Shown here piece by piece: positions 1 through 7,727 of a stretch of 64,000 nucleotides of DNA. Where the stretch lies: contig NZ_JANYUY010000009.1 of NCBI RefSeq assembly GCF_025060755.1, positions 1-64,000 on the forward strand. Direction: 5' to 3'. Under the pieces are notes generated by a model, which saw nothing but the letters and a program-made list of their open reading frames with translations, searched no databases and was not told where the DNA came from. The position numbers and the translations under genes were made by a program. The DNA comes from Paenibacillus doosanensis. GTDB lineage: Bacteria > Bacillota > Bacilli > Paenibacillales > NBRC-103111. How positions within the stretch are numbered: position 1 is the stretch's first letter; the number at the start of each line of letters is the position of its first letter.

Positions 1-175
1 CTGGATAGCTACGTACGGACGGGATAAGCGCTGAAAGCATCTAAGCGTGAAGCCCCCCTCAAGATGAGATTTCCCAGTAAGTAAGACCCCTTGAAGACGA
101 CGAGGTAGATAGGTTCGGGGTGGAAGCACGGCAACGTGTGGAGCTGACGAATACTAATCGGTCGAGGGCTTAACC
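1..175 (+). rRNA. 23S ribosomal RNA, 3' end (partial)
   Basis: This is the last ~175 nt of a large-subunit rRNA, entering from the left edge. The conserved 3'-terminal block is visible: GAGCTGACGAATACTAATCG followed by GTCGAGGGCTTAACC. The exact end is set by analogy with Bacillales 23S genes (about 174-176). The next 150 nt contain no recognisable 5S rRNA; a tRNA-Leu gene follows instead. Confidence 0.95.
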
Positions 176-329
176 AAATTCCCAAGAAAGTGAAGAGAAG
201 CTTCGAAGCTGATTCCAAATACTTTCTCGGGGCCCGGAAACAAACCGGGAAGAACAAATAATCATTGCTCAACAACGCGCACAAGTTTCGTATCTAGTTT
301 TCAAGGCGCAAGCCTTGAAATGAATATAT
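176..329 (+). other. rRNA-tRNA spacer without 5S gene
   Basis: The spacer between 23S and tRNA-Leu holds a CCCGG/CCGGG inverted repeat near 233-250 and a perfect 8-bp hairpin with a GCAA tetraloop (300-319), probably processing or termination structures of the rRNA transcript. I looked for the conserved 5S core and did not find it. Confidence 0.6.
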
Positions 330-415
330 GCGGTTGTGGTGGAATGGCAGACACGCTATCTTGAGGGGGTAGTGGGCGTACGCCCGTGGAGGTTCGAGTC
401 CTCTCTACCGCACCA
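330..415 (+). tRNA. tRNA-Leu (anticodon GAG), 3' half is attL
   Basis: A class II (long variable arm) tRNA with encoded CCA. The acceptor begins GCGGUUG, the anticodon loop is UUGAGGG giving GAG (reads CUC/CUU codons), and the variable arm is GGGCG-UA-CGCCC. The acceptor stem has a U6:U67 mismatch; the partial copy at attR carries A at the equivalent position and would pair. This suggests that the present 3' half (from about 360) came from the integrated element while the original 3' half now lies at attR. Confidence 0.93.
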
Positions 416-416
416 T
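360..416 (+). other. attL (tRNA-Leu 3' half)
   Basis: Left copy of the 57-bp attachment repeat, starting in the anticodon loop of tRNA-Leu(GAG) and ending one base past CCA. It keeps the tRNA gene intact. It differs from attR at two positions, one in the variable arm (C/T) and one in the acceptor stem (T/A). Confidence 0.85.
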
Positions 417-430
417 AATTAAAACCTCGG

Positions 431-463
431 AAACCCTTAATGAATAAGGGTTTTTCTTTTTTT
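431..463 (+). terminator. Rho-independent terminator after tRNA-Leu
   Basis: A perfect 9-bp stem AAACCCTTA/TAAGGGTTT with a five-base loop is followed by a T-rich tract. It would end the rRNA-tRNA transcript inside the element's left end, so the element appears to supply the terminator. Confidence 0.8.
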
Positions 464-490
464 CTCCTTCAAGTTAAGTTCAAAATTTTT

Positions 491-547
491 GTGGTGGATT
501 ATGGTGGAATCACGTTTTTGGTGGAATTTGGTGGAGTAAGTGAAAAT
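491..547. repeat. Left GGTGGA repeats (putative integrase arm sites)
   Basis: GGTGGA/GTGGAA-type units recur four times in ~50 bp. The 16-mer GGTGGAATTTGGTGGA at 520-535 recurs exactly at 35726-35741 beside attR. Symmetric placement inside both ends fits arm-type binding sites of the tyrosine integrase; that function is inference. Confidence 0.55.
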
Positions 548-622
548 TACGGATGATTTTTGAGGGTTTTTAGAAGTGAAAATGAGGTTAAAATAAAATC
601 GGAGCAAGTTGCCCCGATAGCT

Positions 623-895
623 TTAGTGAAGTAATAAATTTATTCTGACGTTGTTGTGACTTACTGCCTTATCCATCAATCTAATAAGAAAATTACTTGG
701 CGTTCCATCGCTTCTATGCCAATAATAATCTGTACCTACCTTTGTAAAGTGATACGGAATGAATCTCATATGACCAATCTTCTTGATGACAAGTGTGTAT
801 TCATGATCATCTCCTTCTAACTCAAAGTCAAGCCTGTAATACTTATGACCCATGTAGAAGTTTTCATTACCGATTTGAACATTTTTAATTTTCAT
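623..895 (-). CDS. Hypothetical protein (90 aa)
   Basis: A small mixed-charge, aromatic-rich protein without signal peptide or membrane segment. I do not recognise the family. It is the leftmost gene of the element, reads toward attL, and lies downstream of the DUF6075-like gene and the integrase on the same strand. Passenger gene, function unknown. Confidence 0.5.
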   Translation of the reverse strand: MKIKNVQIGNENFYMGHKYYRLDFELEGDDHEYTLVIKKIGHMRFIPYHFTKVGTDYYWHRSDGTPSNFLIRLMDKAVSHNNVRINLLLH

Positions 896-961
896 ATCAA
901 CCCGCCGTATCTAATAAATTTAACTGTGAAGAAAAGCCCGCATAGGGCTCTCGAATATTGC

Positions 962-1360
962 TCATACTGCAACTACATGTCTGCCGCGTCGAACTTGGCA
1001 AGCTTCAACGAATACTCGGAATAGTTCATCACCCCATGTGCTAAGGGCTAGATATGGAGTGAAGTCATCCCATGCTTCCGAATGCTTATGATTGTTGTAC
1101 AGGTTAAGACCTGCTTTGACTAGATGCCGGTATCCATCAGATAAACTTGCTCTAGTACACGGCGGATTTTCCTGCTCGTGGAAATACCAATCGTAAGGAC
1201 CGTGACCGCCACTTACCGGATTTTGATCGCAATGCTCATAGACCGTCGGCAGCGCCACAATATAGAATGCTGCTTTGTACTGATTATCAACTTTGCCGAC
1301 AGGATATTGGTTTAGTAACTGATTAAAATTCTGCTCATGCTGAGCATCTGTGAAATACAT
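962..1360 (-). CDS. DUF6075/DUF2538-like protein (132 aa)
   Basis: A small cytoplasmic protein. The N-terminus (FT..QHEQNFNQLL..YP) and the closing region (STWGDELFRVFVEACQ) resemble, from memory, the DUF6075/DUF2538 families common in Bacillota plasmids and mobile elements, whose function is unknown. It lies directly downstream of the integrase on the same strand with a 60-bp gap and a good ribosome site (GGAGG about 7 nt upstream of the ATG). Family assignment is tentative; that it is a real gene is well supported. Confidence 0.6.
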   Translation of the reverse strand: MYFTDAQHEQNFNQLLNQYPVGKVDNQYKAAFYIVALPTVYEHCDQNPVSGGHGPYDWYFHEQENPPCTRASLSDGYRHLVKAGLNLYNNHKHSEAWDDFTPYLALSTWGDELFRVFVEACQVRRGRHVVAV

Positions 1361-1422
1361 AATAAATGTCCTCCAATATCAAATTGTTGGGTACAGGGAA
1401 GCCCGAAGGGTTCCCTGTACAA

Positions 1423-2634
1423 TTAATTATCATCTAAGATGTTGTCGATCATATCGGAGGCTTCAAGCGCTTCCTCAGATATAGTTGCTTCGGGCTCAGG
1501 TTCTTCTTCTTCCATCATGCTATCGACTTTGTTTACCGCCTCATCTTGCATGTTTGGAAGCAGATGAGAATAAATGTCAAGCGTCAAGCGAACGCTAGCA
1601 TGTCCAAGCATTTCGGACACTACTTTTGGATGAACATTTGCCAAAAGCAGCAAACTCGCGCAAGTGTGGCGACAACTATGATAGGTGATGTAAGGAAGGT
1701 TTAGTTTCGTTTGTAGTTTCTTCCACCGCTTCATAATATCTCGGGGTAGGGCTGGTGTTCCTTTCTCTGTGCATATAACCAGATCGTTATCTACATATGC
1801 CTCACCGAGCTTATCTCGCTCTGTGTAGATCATTTCGCGATGCTCCAGAAGGGCAGCAGTCGTTGACTTAGACAATGCAACCGAGCGGATACCAGCAGTC
1901 GATTTCGCCCCAGGCATTAGCTTCTTTCCATCATGACTAAGTGTTTGCTGTATGCGCAGCACTCGTTTATTAAAGTCGATGTCACGCCATCTAAGCCCCA
2001 AAACTTCGCCCTGACGTAATCCACAGAACAGGGGAAGGTAGTACGCCATATAATATCGTGAAAGCCCCTTAGCGTCCGCTACAAAGCGTTTGACGGTTTC
2101 TTTATCCCAGACTTCGATTTTTTTATAAGTGACTTTCGGTTTTTTCACGAGCGCAACGACATTCTCGGCTACTTCTTTTTTACGGACTGCTTCAGATAGA
2201 GCATTGTTCATGATATTATAAATTTTCTTACGTGTACCAGAAGCAAGCCCTTTTTCGTCTATCTGATCCATAAGCTTCTCAATGTGAAGCACGTTCAACT
2301 TGGACAGCTTTACGTTCCCGATGCAAGGATTGATGTGAATGCGAATGTTGGTGTCATACACTTGCGCTGTTTGTTCTCCAATCTCATTTTCCCGCCGCTT
2401 AACCTTTAACCACTCTGCAAGCAACTCGCTCAGCAGTTTGCTAGATGGCTTTACGATGGTTTTGTTGTTCTTTTTGAACAAAATCTCGGTTTCGTAAGCG
2501 AGGGCTTCTCTCTTCGTGGCGAAGCCTCGCTTTTTTTCAATAATCTTCTTTCCAGTCTCAGGGTCGATTCCCAAGAAAGCCTCCACATACCACGTTCTCT
2601 TATTGTTCTTGCCGTAATACTCATGTACTGGCAT
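1423..2634 (-). CDS. int: Tyrosine site-specific integrase
   Basis: This 403-aa phage-type integrase should insert and excise the island at tRNA-Leu. It has an N-terminal arm-binding domain (about residues 1-60), a SAM-like core-binding domain (about 65-165) and a C-terminal catalytic domain. The catalytic residues are visible: R207 (GLRQGEV), a lysine near 244, H319/R322 in HSCRHTCASLL, H345 in MLGHAS and the nucleophile Y355 in DIYSHL. An acidic tail (EEEEPEPE) follows. Length and layout match the Tn916/phage-type integrases of Bacillota. The ATG is preceded by GAGAGGAAG. It lies 1 kb from attL, reads toward it, and has an excisionase-like gene upstream. Confidence 0.95.
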   Translation of the reverse strand: MPVHEYYGKNNKRTWYVEAFLGIDPETGKKIIEKKRGFATKREALAYETEILFKKNNKTIVKPSSKLLSELLAEWLKVKRRENEIGEQTAQVYDTNIRIHINPCIGNVKLSKLNVLHIEKLMDQIDEKGLASGTRKKIYNIMNNALSEAVRKKEVAENVVALVKKPKVTYKKIEVWDKETVKRFVADAKGLSRYYMAYYLPLFCGLRQGEVLGLRWRDIDFNKRVLRIQQTLSHDGKKLMPGAKSTAGIRSVALSKSTTAALLEHREMIYTERDKLGEAYVDNDLVICTEKGTPALPRDIMKRWKKLQTKLNLPYITYHSCRHTCASLLLLANVHPKVVSEMLGHASVRLTLDIYSHLLPNMQDEAVNKVDSMMEEEEPEPEATISEEALEASDMIDNILDDN

Positions 2635-2809
2635 AAAATCTTCCTCTCATATTGTCTTTGATTTAATTTGTCAGGCAGCAATACCCAACCTTACACTTCG
2701 CTTGCCGTAAGACAGGCGAAGCTTGCGATATGGGCTAAGCCATAAGCAATTGAAGTAAGTTTCGTTGGAATATAGCAGGGATTTTGATAAAGTCAAACAA
2801 TTGTTCCTA

Positions 2810-3100
2810 TCAGTGCGTTAGTTCTGCTTCAGCTTCTGACAGAGTTTCGCCTTTAAACCAGCTGAGAAAAGAGTCCTTGATGATGAAGTAGCTCTTTCCA
2901 TTGCGTATTACTTTGAATTGGTTCTTACGGCAATGCGCGTAGCATTGATTAATTCCGTAGCCTGTAAATTCCTTCATGTCATTCACGGTCATAATTTCCG
3001 GCAGCGCTTCTACATTCAGAAACAGCTTATTGACTTTCTTGGCTGGCGGTCGTTTGTTCGTTGCTTTTGCACTTATTTTTGTGTTTGTAGTTTTTGGCAT
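2810..3100 (-). CDS. Excisionase-like HTH protein (96 aa)
   Basis: A lysine-rich N-terminus (about 1-28) precedes a winged-helix excisionase/MerR-like fold: 'MTVNDMKEFTGYGINQCYAH' (helix-turn-helix, about 37-56), then 'FKVIRNGKSYFIIKDSFLSW' (wing and final helix). Such proteins bend DNA in the integrase complex to favour excision, or act as small repressors. Its place upstream of the integrase on the same strand supports an Xis role. ATG with upstream GAGGAAAACGAAAC. The sequence between it and the integrase (2635-2809) holds a GCTTCGCTTGCC-type inverted repeat and no other gene. Confidence 0.75.
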   Translation of the reverse strand: MPKTTNTKISAKATNKRPPAKKVNKLFLNVEALPEIMTVNDMKEFTGYGINQCYAHCRKNQFKVIRNGKSYFIIKDSFLSWFKGETLSEAEAELTH

Positions 3101-3124
3101 GTTTCGTTTTCCTCCGGTGATTGT

Positions 3125-3427
3125 TTAAATAACGTTATAATAGATAGCAAGGACATCAATAGCGAGCCGCACCGAATCATCTTCTATCAGATCCGCAAGG
3201 ATCTTGTAGTAAATCCAACTCTCGTCTACGTTTGCGACTGAATAATGTCCATTAATAATTGCTCCACAGCTTCCCGGCTCAATGGGATAGCCTCTATATT
3301 TCTTAATATAGAAGAAGTGCTGGCAGTCACATTCGTCGCAGAAGTAGTTGACTTCGATGAAGAAGCCCCTTGTATTCGTCTTTGCTTCGGTAAATTTGCC
3401 ATGGCTTGCGATTGAGATGTTATACAT
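3125..3427 (-). CDS. Hypothetical protein with CxxCxC motif (100 aa)
   Basis: Unrecognised small protein. A CDECDC cluster at residues 30-35 plus C54 in PGSCGA could bind a metal ion. No membrane segment. The ribosome site AAAGGGG precedes the ATG. It is the gene just upstream of the excisionase-like gene on the same strand, so it may be co-transcribed. Function unknown. Confidence 0.55.
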   Translation of the reverse strand: MYNISIASHGKFTEAKTNTRGFFIEVNYFCDECDCQHFFYIKKYRGYPIEPGSCGAIINGHYSVANVDESWIYYKILADLIEDDSVRLAIDVLAIYYNVI

Positions 3428-3531
3428 GGTTGATGTTCCCCTTTGATTTGATGGTGCTTCGTAAGTGGCAGTTTGAATTTTTCCTGCTATTTATAATGAT
3501 AGTTTGATTTTATAAAAACCTTAGGTCACTT

Positions 3532-3882
3532 CTAAAAGTTTTTTATAAATTGCTCATATCCATCGTATAGCTGTTCTCCAACGTCTCGTGCCGATTCGAT
3601 GGGGAGGCACAGACCATAAACCCAAATGTCTGCCAATTGAAATACTGCGAACTCTTGCCATGCTGTAGCAACTTCTTGAGCTTGATCGTGTACGATGAAA
3701 GTCATCTCAAGGGCGATGAACTCTTTAAGATATTCACGTTCGCCTGTCGTTAAGGAAAGTACAAATTTTCTTTCGGATGCACAGTGCTGGTTCTGGAGCT
3801 TGAAAAGAAGTGATTGAGACATTGAATCAGGAAAAAGGCGAGTTTCCAGCATTTTCATTAGTGTAAGAAGAGTAGTTTTCAT
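3532..3882 (-). CDS. Hypothetical protein (116 aa)
   Basis: A helical, acidic cytoplasmic protein with no recognised motif. Its ATG lies 2 nt past the stop of the upstream gene (3885-4163), and its ribosome site lies within that gene's end, so the two are translationally coupled. They look like a two-gene accessory operon. Function unknown. Confidence 0.6.
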   Translation of the reverse strand: MKTTLLTLMKMLETRLFPDSMSQSLLFKLQNQHCASERKFVLSLTTGEREYLKEFIALEMTFIVHDQAQEVATAWQEFAVFQLADIWVYGLCLPIESARDVGEQLYDGYEQFIKNF

Positions 3883-3884
3883 AA

Positions 3885-4163
3885 TTACCTCACGTACCTA
3901 TCCAGATATATATCGAGATACATCTTGATCCAATCAATTAATTCCTCAACATCGTCATGGTTGTTGAGCAGTTGCTGCCACGTTAACAGATACTTTTCAG
4001 ATGCGGTGTTCATGTCATAAACGAAATCGATAATCAGCTTCTCATCTTGAACCGAGAAGGCTGGTGTTACTAATTTTGAATCATCTTGCAGAAAGTGCCG
4101 AGTCAGGTGATCAGCCAATTGTTCTAAATCCTTAAATTGATGAAATGTTGTTTTTGAAACCAT
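3885..4163 (-). CDS. Hypothetical protein (92 aa)
   Basis: An acidic, mostly helical small protein without recognised domain. First gene of a two-gene operon with 3532-3882. TCGGAGG lies 8 nt upstream of the ATG. Could be a small regulator or a two-component accessory pair with its neighbour, but the sequence does not show which. Confidence 0.6.
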   Translation of the reverse strand: MVSKTTFHQFKDLEQLADHLTRHFLQDDSKLVTPAFSVQDEKLIIDFVYDMNTASEKYLLTWQQLLNNHDDVEELIDWIKMYLDIYLDRYVR

Positions 4164-4727
4164 GTGAATACCTCCGAATGTATTGGATGTTTATAATTCC
4201 CGCATGAGCGGCTAAGGCTGCCAGATGTGTCGATAGAAACACAAAAAACAGACCTGTATTGTTCCAGAGAACATACGAAAGGTCTGTTTCATGAGTTTAC
4301 GAACGTATAACGAAGAAAACAGAGTCATGGCGAGAGGAGGCGAAAATGCAGCCAGCCTTCCAGTTAAGGGCTATCTTCGAATATAGATTCGTATTTATAC
4401 TTCATGAATGCTGAGCGCGATAGTCGCGTCAGGTGACGATTTCGTTGTCCTAAACGGAACAACACAGGTCTGTTGAAGCCTCTTTTCATTATAGGATCAC
4501 AGCGCGTAGCTCGTGTCGAAGTTGATGTTGCAATTGCTTATATTTGTATATTAACAAATTAGGGAAAACGAATTCAAGGGGGTTGGAAGTGAGTTTGACA
4601 TATTTTTTTTTGAATCGTATTCTGCTACTTAGACTACCCTTGGTTTGCCGTATCCTGTATATTAATTTAGTAGTGTTTCGTGATGCTACCATTATACCAA
4701 ATATACTTTTTGCAGGAGAGATGGCGA
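4164..4727. other. Intergenic region with ACAGACCT inverted/direct repeats
   Basis: No gene supported. A 10-bp inverted repeat (AAACAGACCT at 4246-4255, AGGTCTGTTT at 4280-4289) surrounds a 24-nt loop, and a third AGGTCTGTT copy lies near 4465. This divergent intergenic region probably holds promoters for the genes on both sides; the repeats may be operators. Confidence 0.4.
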
Positions 4728-5027
4728 ATGAAATACGAAATGACTTTCAACTTAGCGGATGTTGAAGTATTAGAGCAAGAGGAGCTATGGAATGGCGATG
4801 GTATACGGATTGATTTTGAATACAATGAAGAACGATATCGGATTATTCTTGTCGATGATGAAGATAATCCTACAGGCGAGCTGACGGAGTTATACTCCGA
4901 TGTAAATCATTTAGCACCGCTTGTTCGGGTAACCGACCTTGAATACGATAAGACAGAATCAGTAGCTATTGAGGAAGAGCATCTGAATGAGCTTAAGGAT
5001 CATATCCTAAGATTAACGTCTAACTGA
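4728..5027 (+). CDS. Hypothetical acidic protein (99 aa)
   Basis: A strongly acidic small protein (many D/E, predicted beta-rich middle), family not recognised. The internal ATG at 4728 is chosen because GCAGGAGAG lies 7-8 nt upstream; a longer reading frame reaches back to 4680 without a ribosome site. The negative charge would allow a DNA-mimic role, but nothing specific supports that. A terminator-like hairpin follows at 5049. Confidence 0.6.
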   Translation: MKYEMTFNLADVEVLEQEELWNGDGIRIDFEYNEERYRIILVDDEDNPTGELTELYSDVNHLAPLVRVTDLEYDKTESVAIEEEHLNELKDHILRLTSN

Positions 5028-5048
5028 AATTATTGATCACAAGCAACG

Positions 5049-5079
5049 AGACTGTCCTTCACGGGGTGGTCTTATTTTA
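5049..5079 (+). terminator. Putative terminator
   Basis: GACTGTCC pairs with GGGTGGTC (several G:U pairs) across a short loop, then TTATTTTATT. It fits termination of the 4728-5027 gene. Confidence 0.5.
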
Positions 5080-5268
5080 TTCTTCATTTTATTATTACAG
5101 CCCCCAAATCGGTCGATTTTGGGTCGTCAGGTTGATTGTTTCTGCTTGTTCGTTCATAGCTGCAACATAGAGTACCATAACTCGAACGAAATTCTAAGAA
5201 TTTTTTTATTATGCCACAAGGGTTTTTGGTTCATCTCCTAAATCTAATAGAGGGAGGTGAATTCTAGT

Positions 5269-5850
5269 ATGAGTAGAAAACTTGGTTACGCTCGGGTTTC
5301 AAAAGGTGATCAGAATTACGAACTACAGATTGATGCATTAATTAAAGCCGGAGTTGAAGAACGCGATATATTTAAAGAGAAGATGACTGGTAGCAAGAAA
5401 GAGCGACCGGAATTAGATAAGCTGTTGGCTTATGCGCAGCCTGGCGATTGTATTGTAGTTTGGAAGCTTGACCGCATTGGTAGAAACATTAAGCATCTTA
5501 TTGAATTGTCGGAATACTTCAGAGAAAACAATATCCATTTCATTTCGCTAAAAGAAAATATCGATACCGCATCTATAGCCGGGAAACTTATGTTTACCAT
5601 TATGGCAGCATTAGCAGAATTTGAACGTGAGATGATCATTGAACGTACATATGCTGGCTTAGAAGCAGCGAGAGCTCGCGGCAGAGTTGGTGGCAGAAAA
5701 CCGAAGGATACAGAATCGATAGAGCTTGCGCTGAAACTGTATCAGAGCAAGGAATATCCGATACATGTGATTACGAAGATGACAGGAGTGAGTAAGACGA
5801 CGATATACCGATATTTGAATCGGGATGATAAGGGGGGAAATCATGAGTAA
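5269..5850 (+). CDS. Serine recombinase (resolvase/invertase family)
   Basis: A 193-aa small serine recombinase of the Hin/Tn3 resolvase type. The N-terminal catalytic domain has the nucleophile S11 in GYARVS, a conserved arginine in KLDRIGRN, and AEFEREMIIERT leading into the long E helix. A C-terminal helix-turn-helix (about 160-185, ending 'MTGVSKTTIYRYL') binds the crossover site. ATG 5269 is preceded by AGGGAGGTGA; a GTG at 5257 lies inside this ribosome site and is rejected. The last 8 nt overlap the next gene, so the two are coupled. Likely role: multimer resolution or inversion within the element. Confidence 0.93.
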   Translation: MSRKLGYARVSKGDQNYELQIDALIKAGVEERDIFKEKMTGSKKERPELDKLLAYAQPGDCIVVWKLDRIGRNIKHLIELSEYFRENNIHFISLKENIDTASIAGKLMFTIMAALAEFEREMIIERTYAGLEAARARGRVGGRKPKDTESIELALKLYQSKEYPIHVITKMTGVSKTTIYRYLNRDDKGGNHE

Positions 5851-6892
5851 ATCAAGAAGAAAGAAATCAGAAGAAGAATTATTAAGCGAAGCCACATTAA
5901 AGGGGACATTGACTAACGAATACGGTGAAGATGCTAAAGTGCTAGTAACATTAGATGATGGTGACAAGCGAATTATCAGCAAAGCTGCTGAAAAGAAACG
6001 CCGTGAACAAGCAAGACGATTTTTTCAAGGAAACTCGCCAGACTCTCGTGGTAATTTTATTCAACTCATTCACGAGTCGAATGATTGGCTTCACATGCGC
6101 AATATAATGATAGAAACGAAAAGAGATAAATGGACGTTGTTACATGATAAGTATGTGATGATGCTAATACCATTCGCAGATGCTGATCGCAAGGGACTGC
6201 TTGTTGATATCGAAACACGTAATCCGCTGAATGGTGCGGACATAGCGAAGAGGCTGATCGTAAGTATTAATGCTGTTCAACCAATACTCAGAACTTTAGT
6301 GAAGCATGGAGTGTTACTTGAAGTGAAGGCTTCGAAAAATCAGAAGCATTACCAATTTAATGATAATATTTTCAATATTAAGGGTAGACCCCTCTTGAAA
6401 GACGAGTATTTCACAAAAGTCTTTCAAATGACGTTAAGCCAAATCTTAGAGAAATTAAGTGGCAACGAAATCGGTTTGTTACGTGTACTGGCAAGCAGGT
6501 TCCATTACCAGTCGTACTATCTCGTGGAAAATCCAGATGTGGATTTGCGTCAGGACAAGTCGCTCAGCTTCCAAGAAAACTTTGAGAAGCATGGAGCAAC
6601 ACTCTTCGATGGTTTAACGTTCCTGAGCATGTCAGAAATAATGCGTTTGGCAGAAATTCAGCATTCCAATACACTACTTGATTATATGTACCGATTAAGA
6701 GACGCGGGAGCTATTCATATAAATGAAAGAAGTAACGGCTTGCGGGGAAAGAAAAAGAGAGTCAAACGTTTCATACGAGTGAATCCGAATTTGATGTATC
6801 GAGAACGTGGGAATTTGGATCAATTGCTCGTAAAATTTATGCTTGCCGACTTTGATATTTTTAAATTTAAGGGTGGAGAAGATCGGTTTTAA
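5843..6892 (+). CDS. Putative winged-helix DNA-binding protein (349 aa)
   Basis: No family recognised. The N-terminus is charged (MSKSRRKKSEEE). The middle, about 130-190, reads like a winged helix (NGADIAKRLIVSINAVQPIL, then a beta wing), and a second HTH-like stretch sits near 270-300. The C-terminus is basic. Start ATG 5843 has AAGGGGGGAAATC upstream and overlaps the resolvase. Coupling to a resolvase, plus iteron-like repeats 600 bp away, makes a replication-initiator or partition role conceivable, but that is inference. A bidirectional terminator follows. Confidence 0.6.
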   Translation: MSKSRRKKSEEELLSEATLKGTLTNEYGEDAKVLVTLDDGDKRIISKAAEKKRREQARRFFQGNSPDSRGNFIQLIHESNDWLHMRNIMIETKRDKWTLLHDKYVMMLIPFADADRKGLLVDIETRNPLNGADIAKRLIVSINAVQPILRTLVKHGVLLEVKASKNQKHYQFNDNIFNIKGRPLLKDEYFTKVFQMTLSQILEKLSGNEIGLLRVLASRFHYQSYYLVENPDVDLRQDKSLSFQENFEKHGATLFDGLTFLSMSEIMRLAEIQHSNTLLDYMYRLRDAGAIHINERSNGLRGKKKRVKRFIRVNPNLMYRERGNLDQLLVKFMLADFDIFKFKGGEDRF

Positions 6893-6920
6893 CCTGAGTA
6901 TATAAGTGCAAACAACATAA

Positions 6921-6944
6921 GACCCGCCATCACGATGGCGGGTC
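6921..6944. terminator. Bidirectional terminator
   Basis: Perfect 10-bp stem GACCCGCCAT/ATGGCGGGTC with a four-base loop between two convergent genes (5843-6892 and 6953-7459). Confidence 0.75.
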
Positions 6945-6952
6945 TAGCTATT

Positions 6953-7459
6953 TTAGTCAGTCAATAGCCTTGTATGTCGCTTTAGAATAATATCAGCTTC
7001 CTTGTAACGTGCCATAATATTTATCTCATCCCAATTTACAGGCATTCTTGTCCGAGAAAGCCTGCTTTCTTCATCATCTGTAATAGTAGCTGTCCAATAG
7101 TATCGGTTCAATAAATCTCTAACGAAAGATTCAGTTAGATCATCTGTTTCTGCTTTCGCTTCACAAACCTTTGTGATATATCTCGACTTTGGCACAAGAT
7201 GTTCAAATTTCAAACCAGCAATAATTCCATTATTTAGTTGAACTTCAGCATCTTCACTGATAAAGTCTGTAGCATATCGACGGTCTGTTTGCCCTTTCGG
7301 CAACTCCAGCTTCCCGATTTCGATATGGAGATTGGCTAAGAATTTGATTCTAGCTTCTTTTAGAGCCAACATCATGTGCATATCCTTCTTGAATGGTAAA
7401 CCAACTAGAAATTTATAGTACGTGTTTGCCAAGGTATCAATAAATTGGCTTCTGTTCAT
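6953..7459 (-). CDS. Hypothetical protein (168 aa)
   Basis: A mixed alpha/beta cytoplasmic protein of unrecognised family, with acidic and basic patches. It is transcribed away from the iteron-like repeat cluster at 7509-7727, the first copy of which lies 50 bp upstream of its ATG, so the repeats could regulate it or it could belong to the same replication/partition module. Function unknown. Confidence 0.55.
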   Translation of the reverse strand: MNRSQFIDTLANTYYKFLVGLPFKKDMHMMLALKEARIKFLANLHIEIGKLELPKGQTDRRYATDFISEDAEVQLNNGIIAGLKFEHLVPKSRYITKVCEAKAETDDLTESFVRDLLNRYYWTATITDDEESRLSRTRMPVNWDEINIMARYKEADIILKRHTRLLTD

Positions 7460-7508
7460 TCGAAATTCCCTACCTCATTTCGGTATCATCTAATCGATTC
7501 ATTTTTCT

Positions 7509-7727
7509 CAAAATACTGGGTGACTCAAACGGGAGTTTCTTATTATTTTTACTCAAAGTGCTTGGTGACATGAGCATGTTTTTATTCAAAATGCTGTGTG
7601 ACTTACTTGAAATCTACAGCCCTTGAAGCCTACAGTGGCAACGCATTCAAAAATGTCGGTCGCTTGCTCCTTCTTTATCTTCATCCTGCTCATTTCCAAT
7701 TATTATAATATCTCAGTGCTTAGTGAC
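7509..7727 (+). repeat. Four iteron-like direct repeats
   Basis: Four copies of a ~16-bp unit close to CAAAGTGCTTGGTGAC start at 7509, 7554, 7587 and 7712, all in the same orientation. Spacings are 45, 33 and 125 bp. Such directly repeated, spaced units are typical of plasmid replication iterons or of operator arrays. Confidence 0.6.

Noticed and set aside
4489-4692. 67-codon reading frame on the minus strand
   Set aside because: No ribosome site; the region is a divergent promoter area with an overlapping frame on the + strand.
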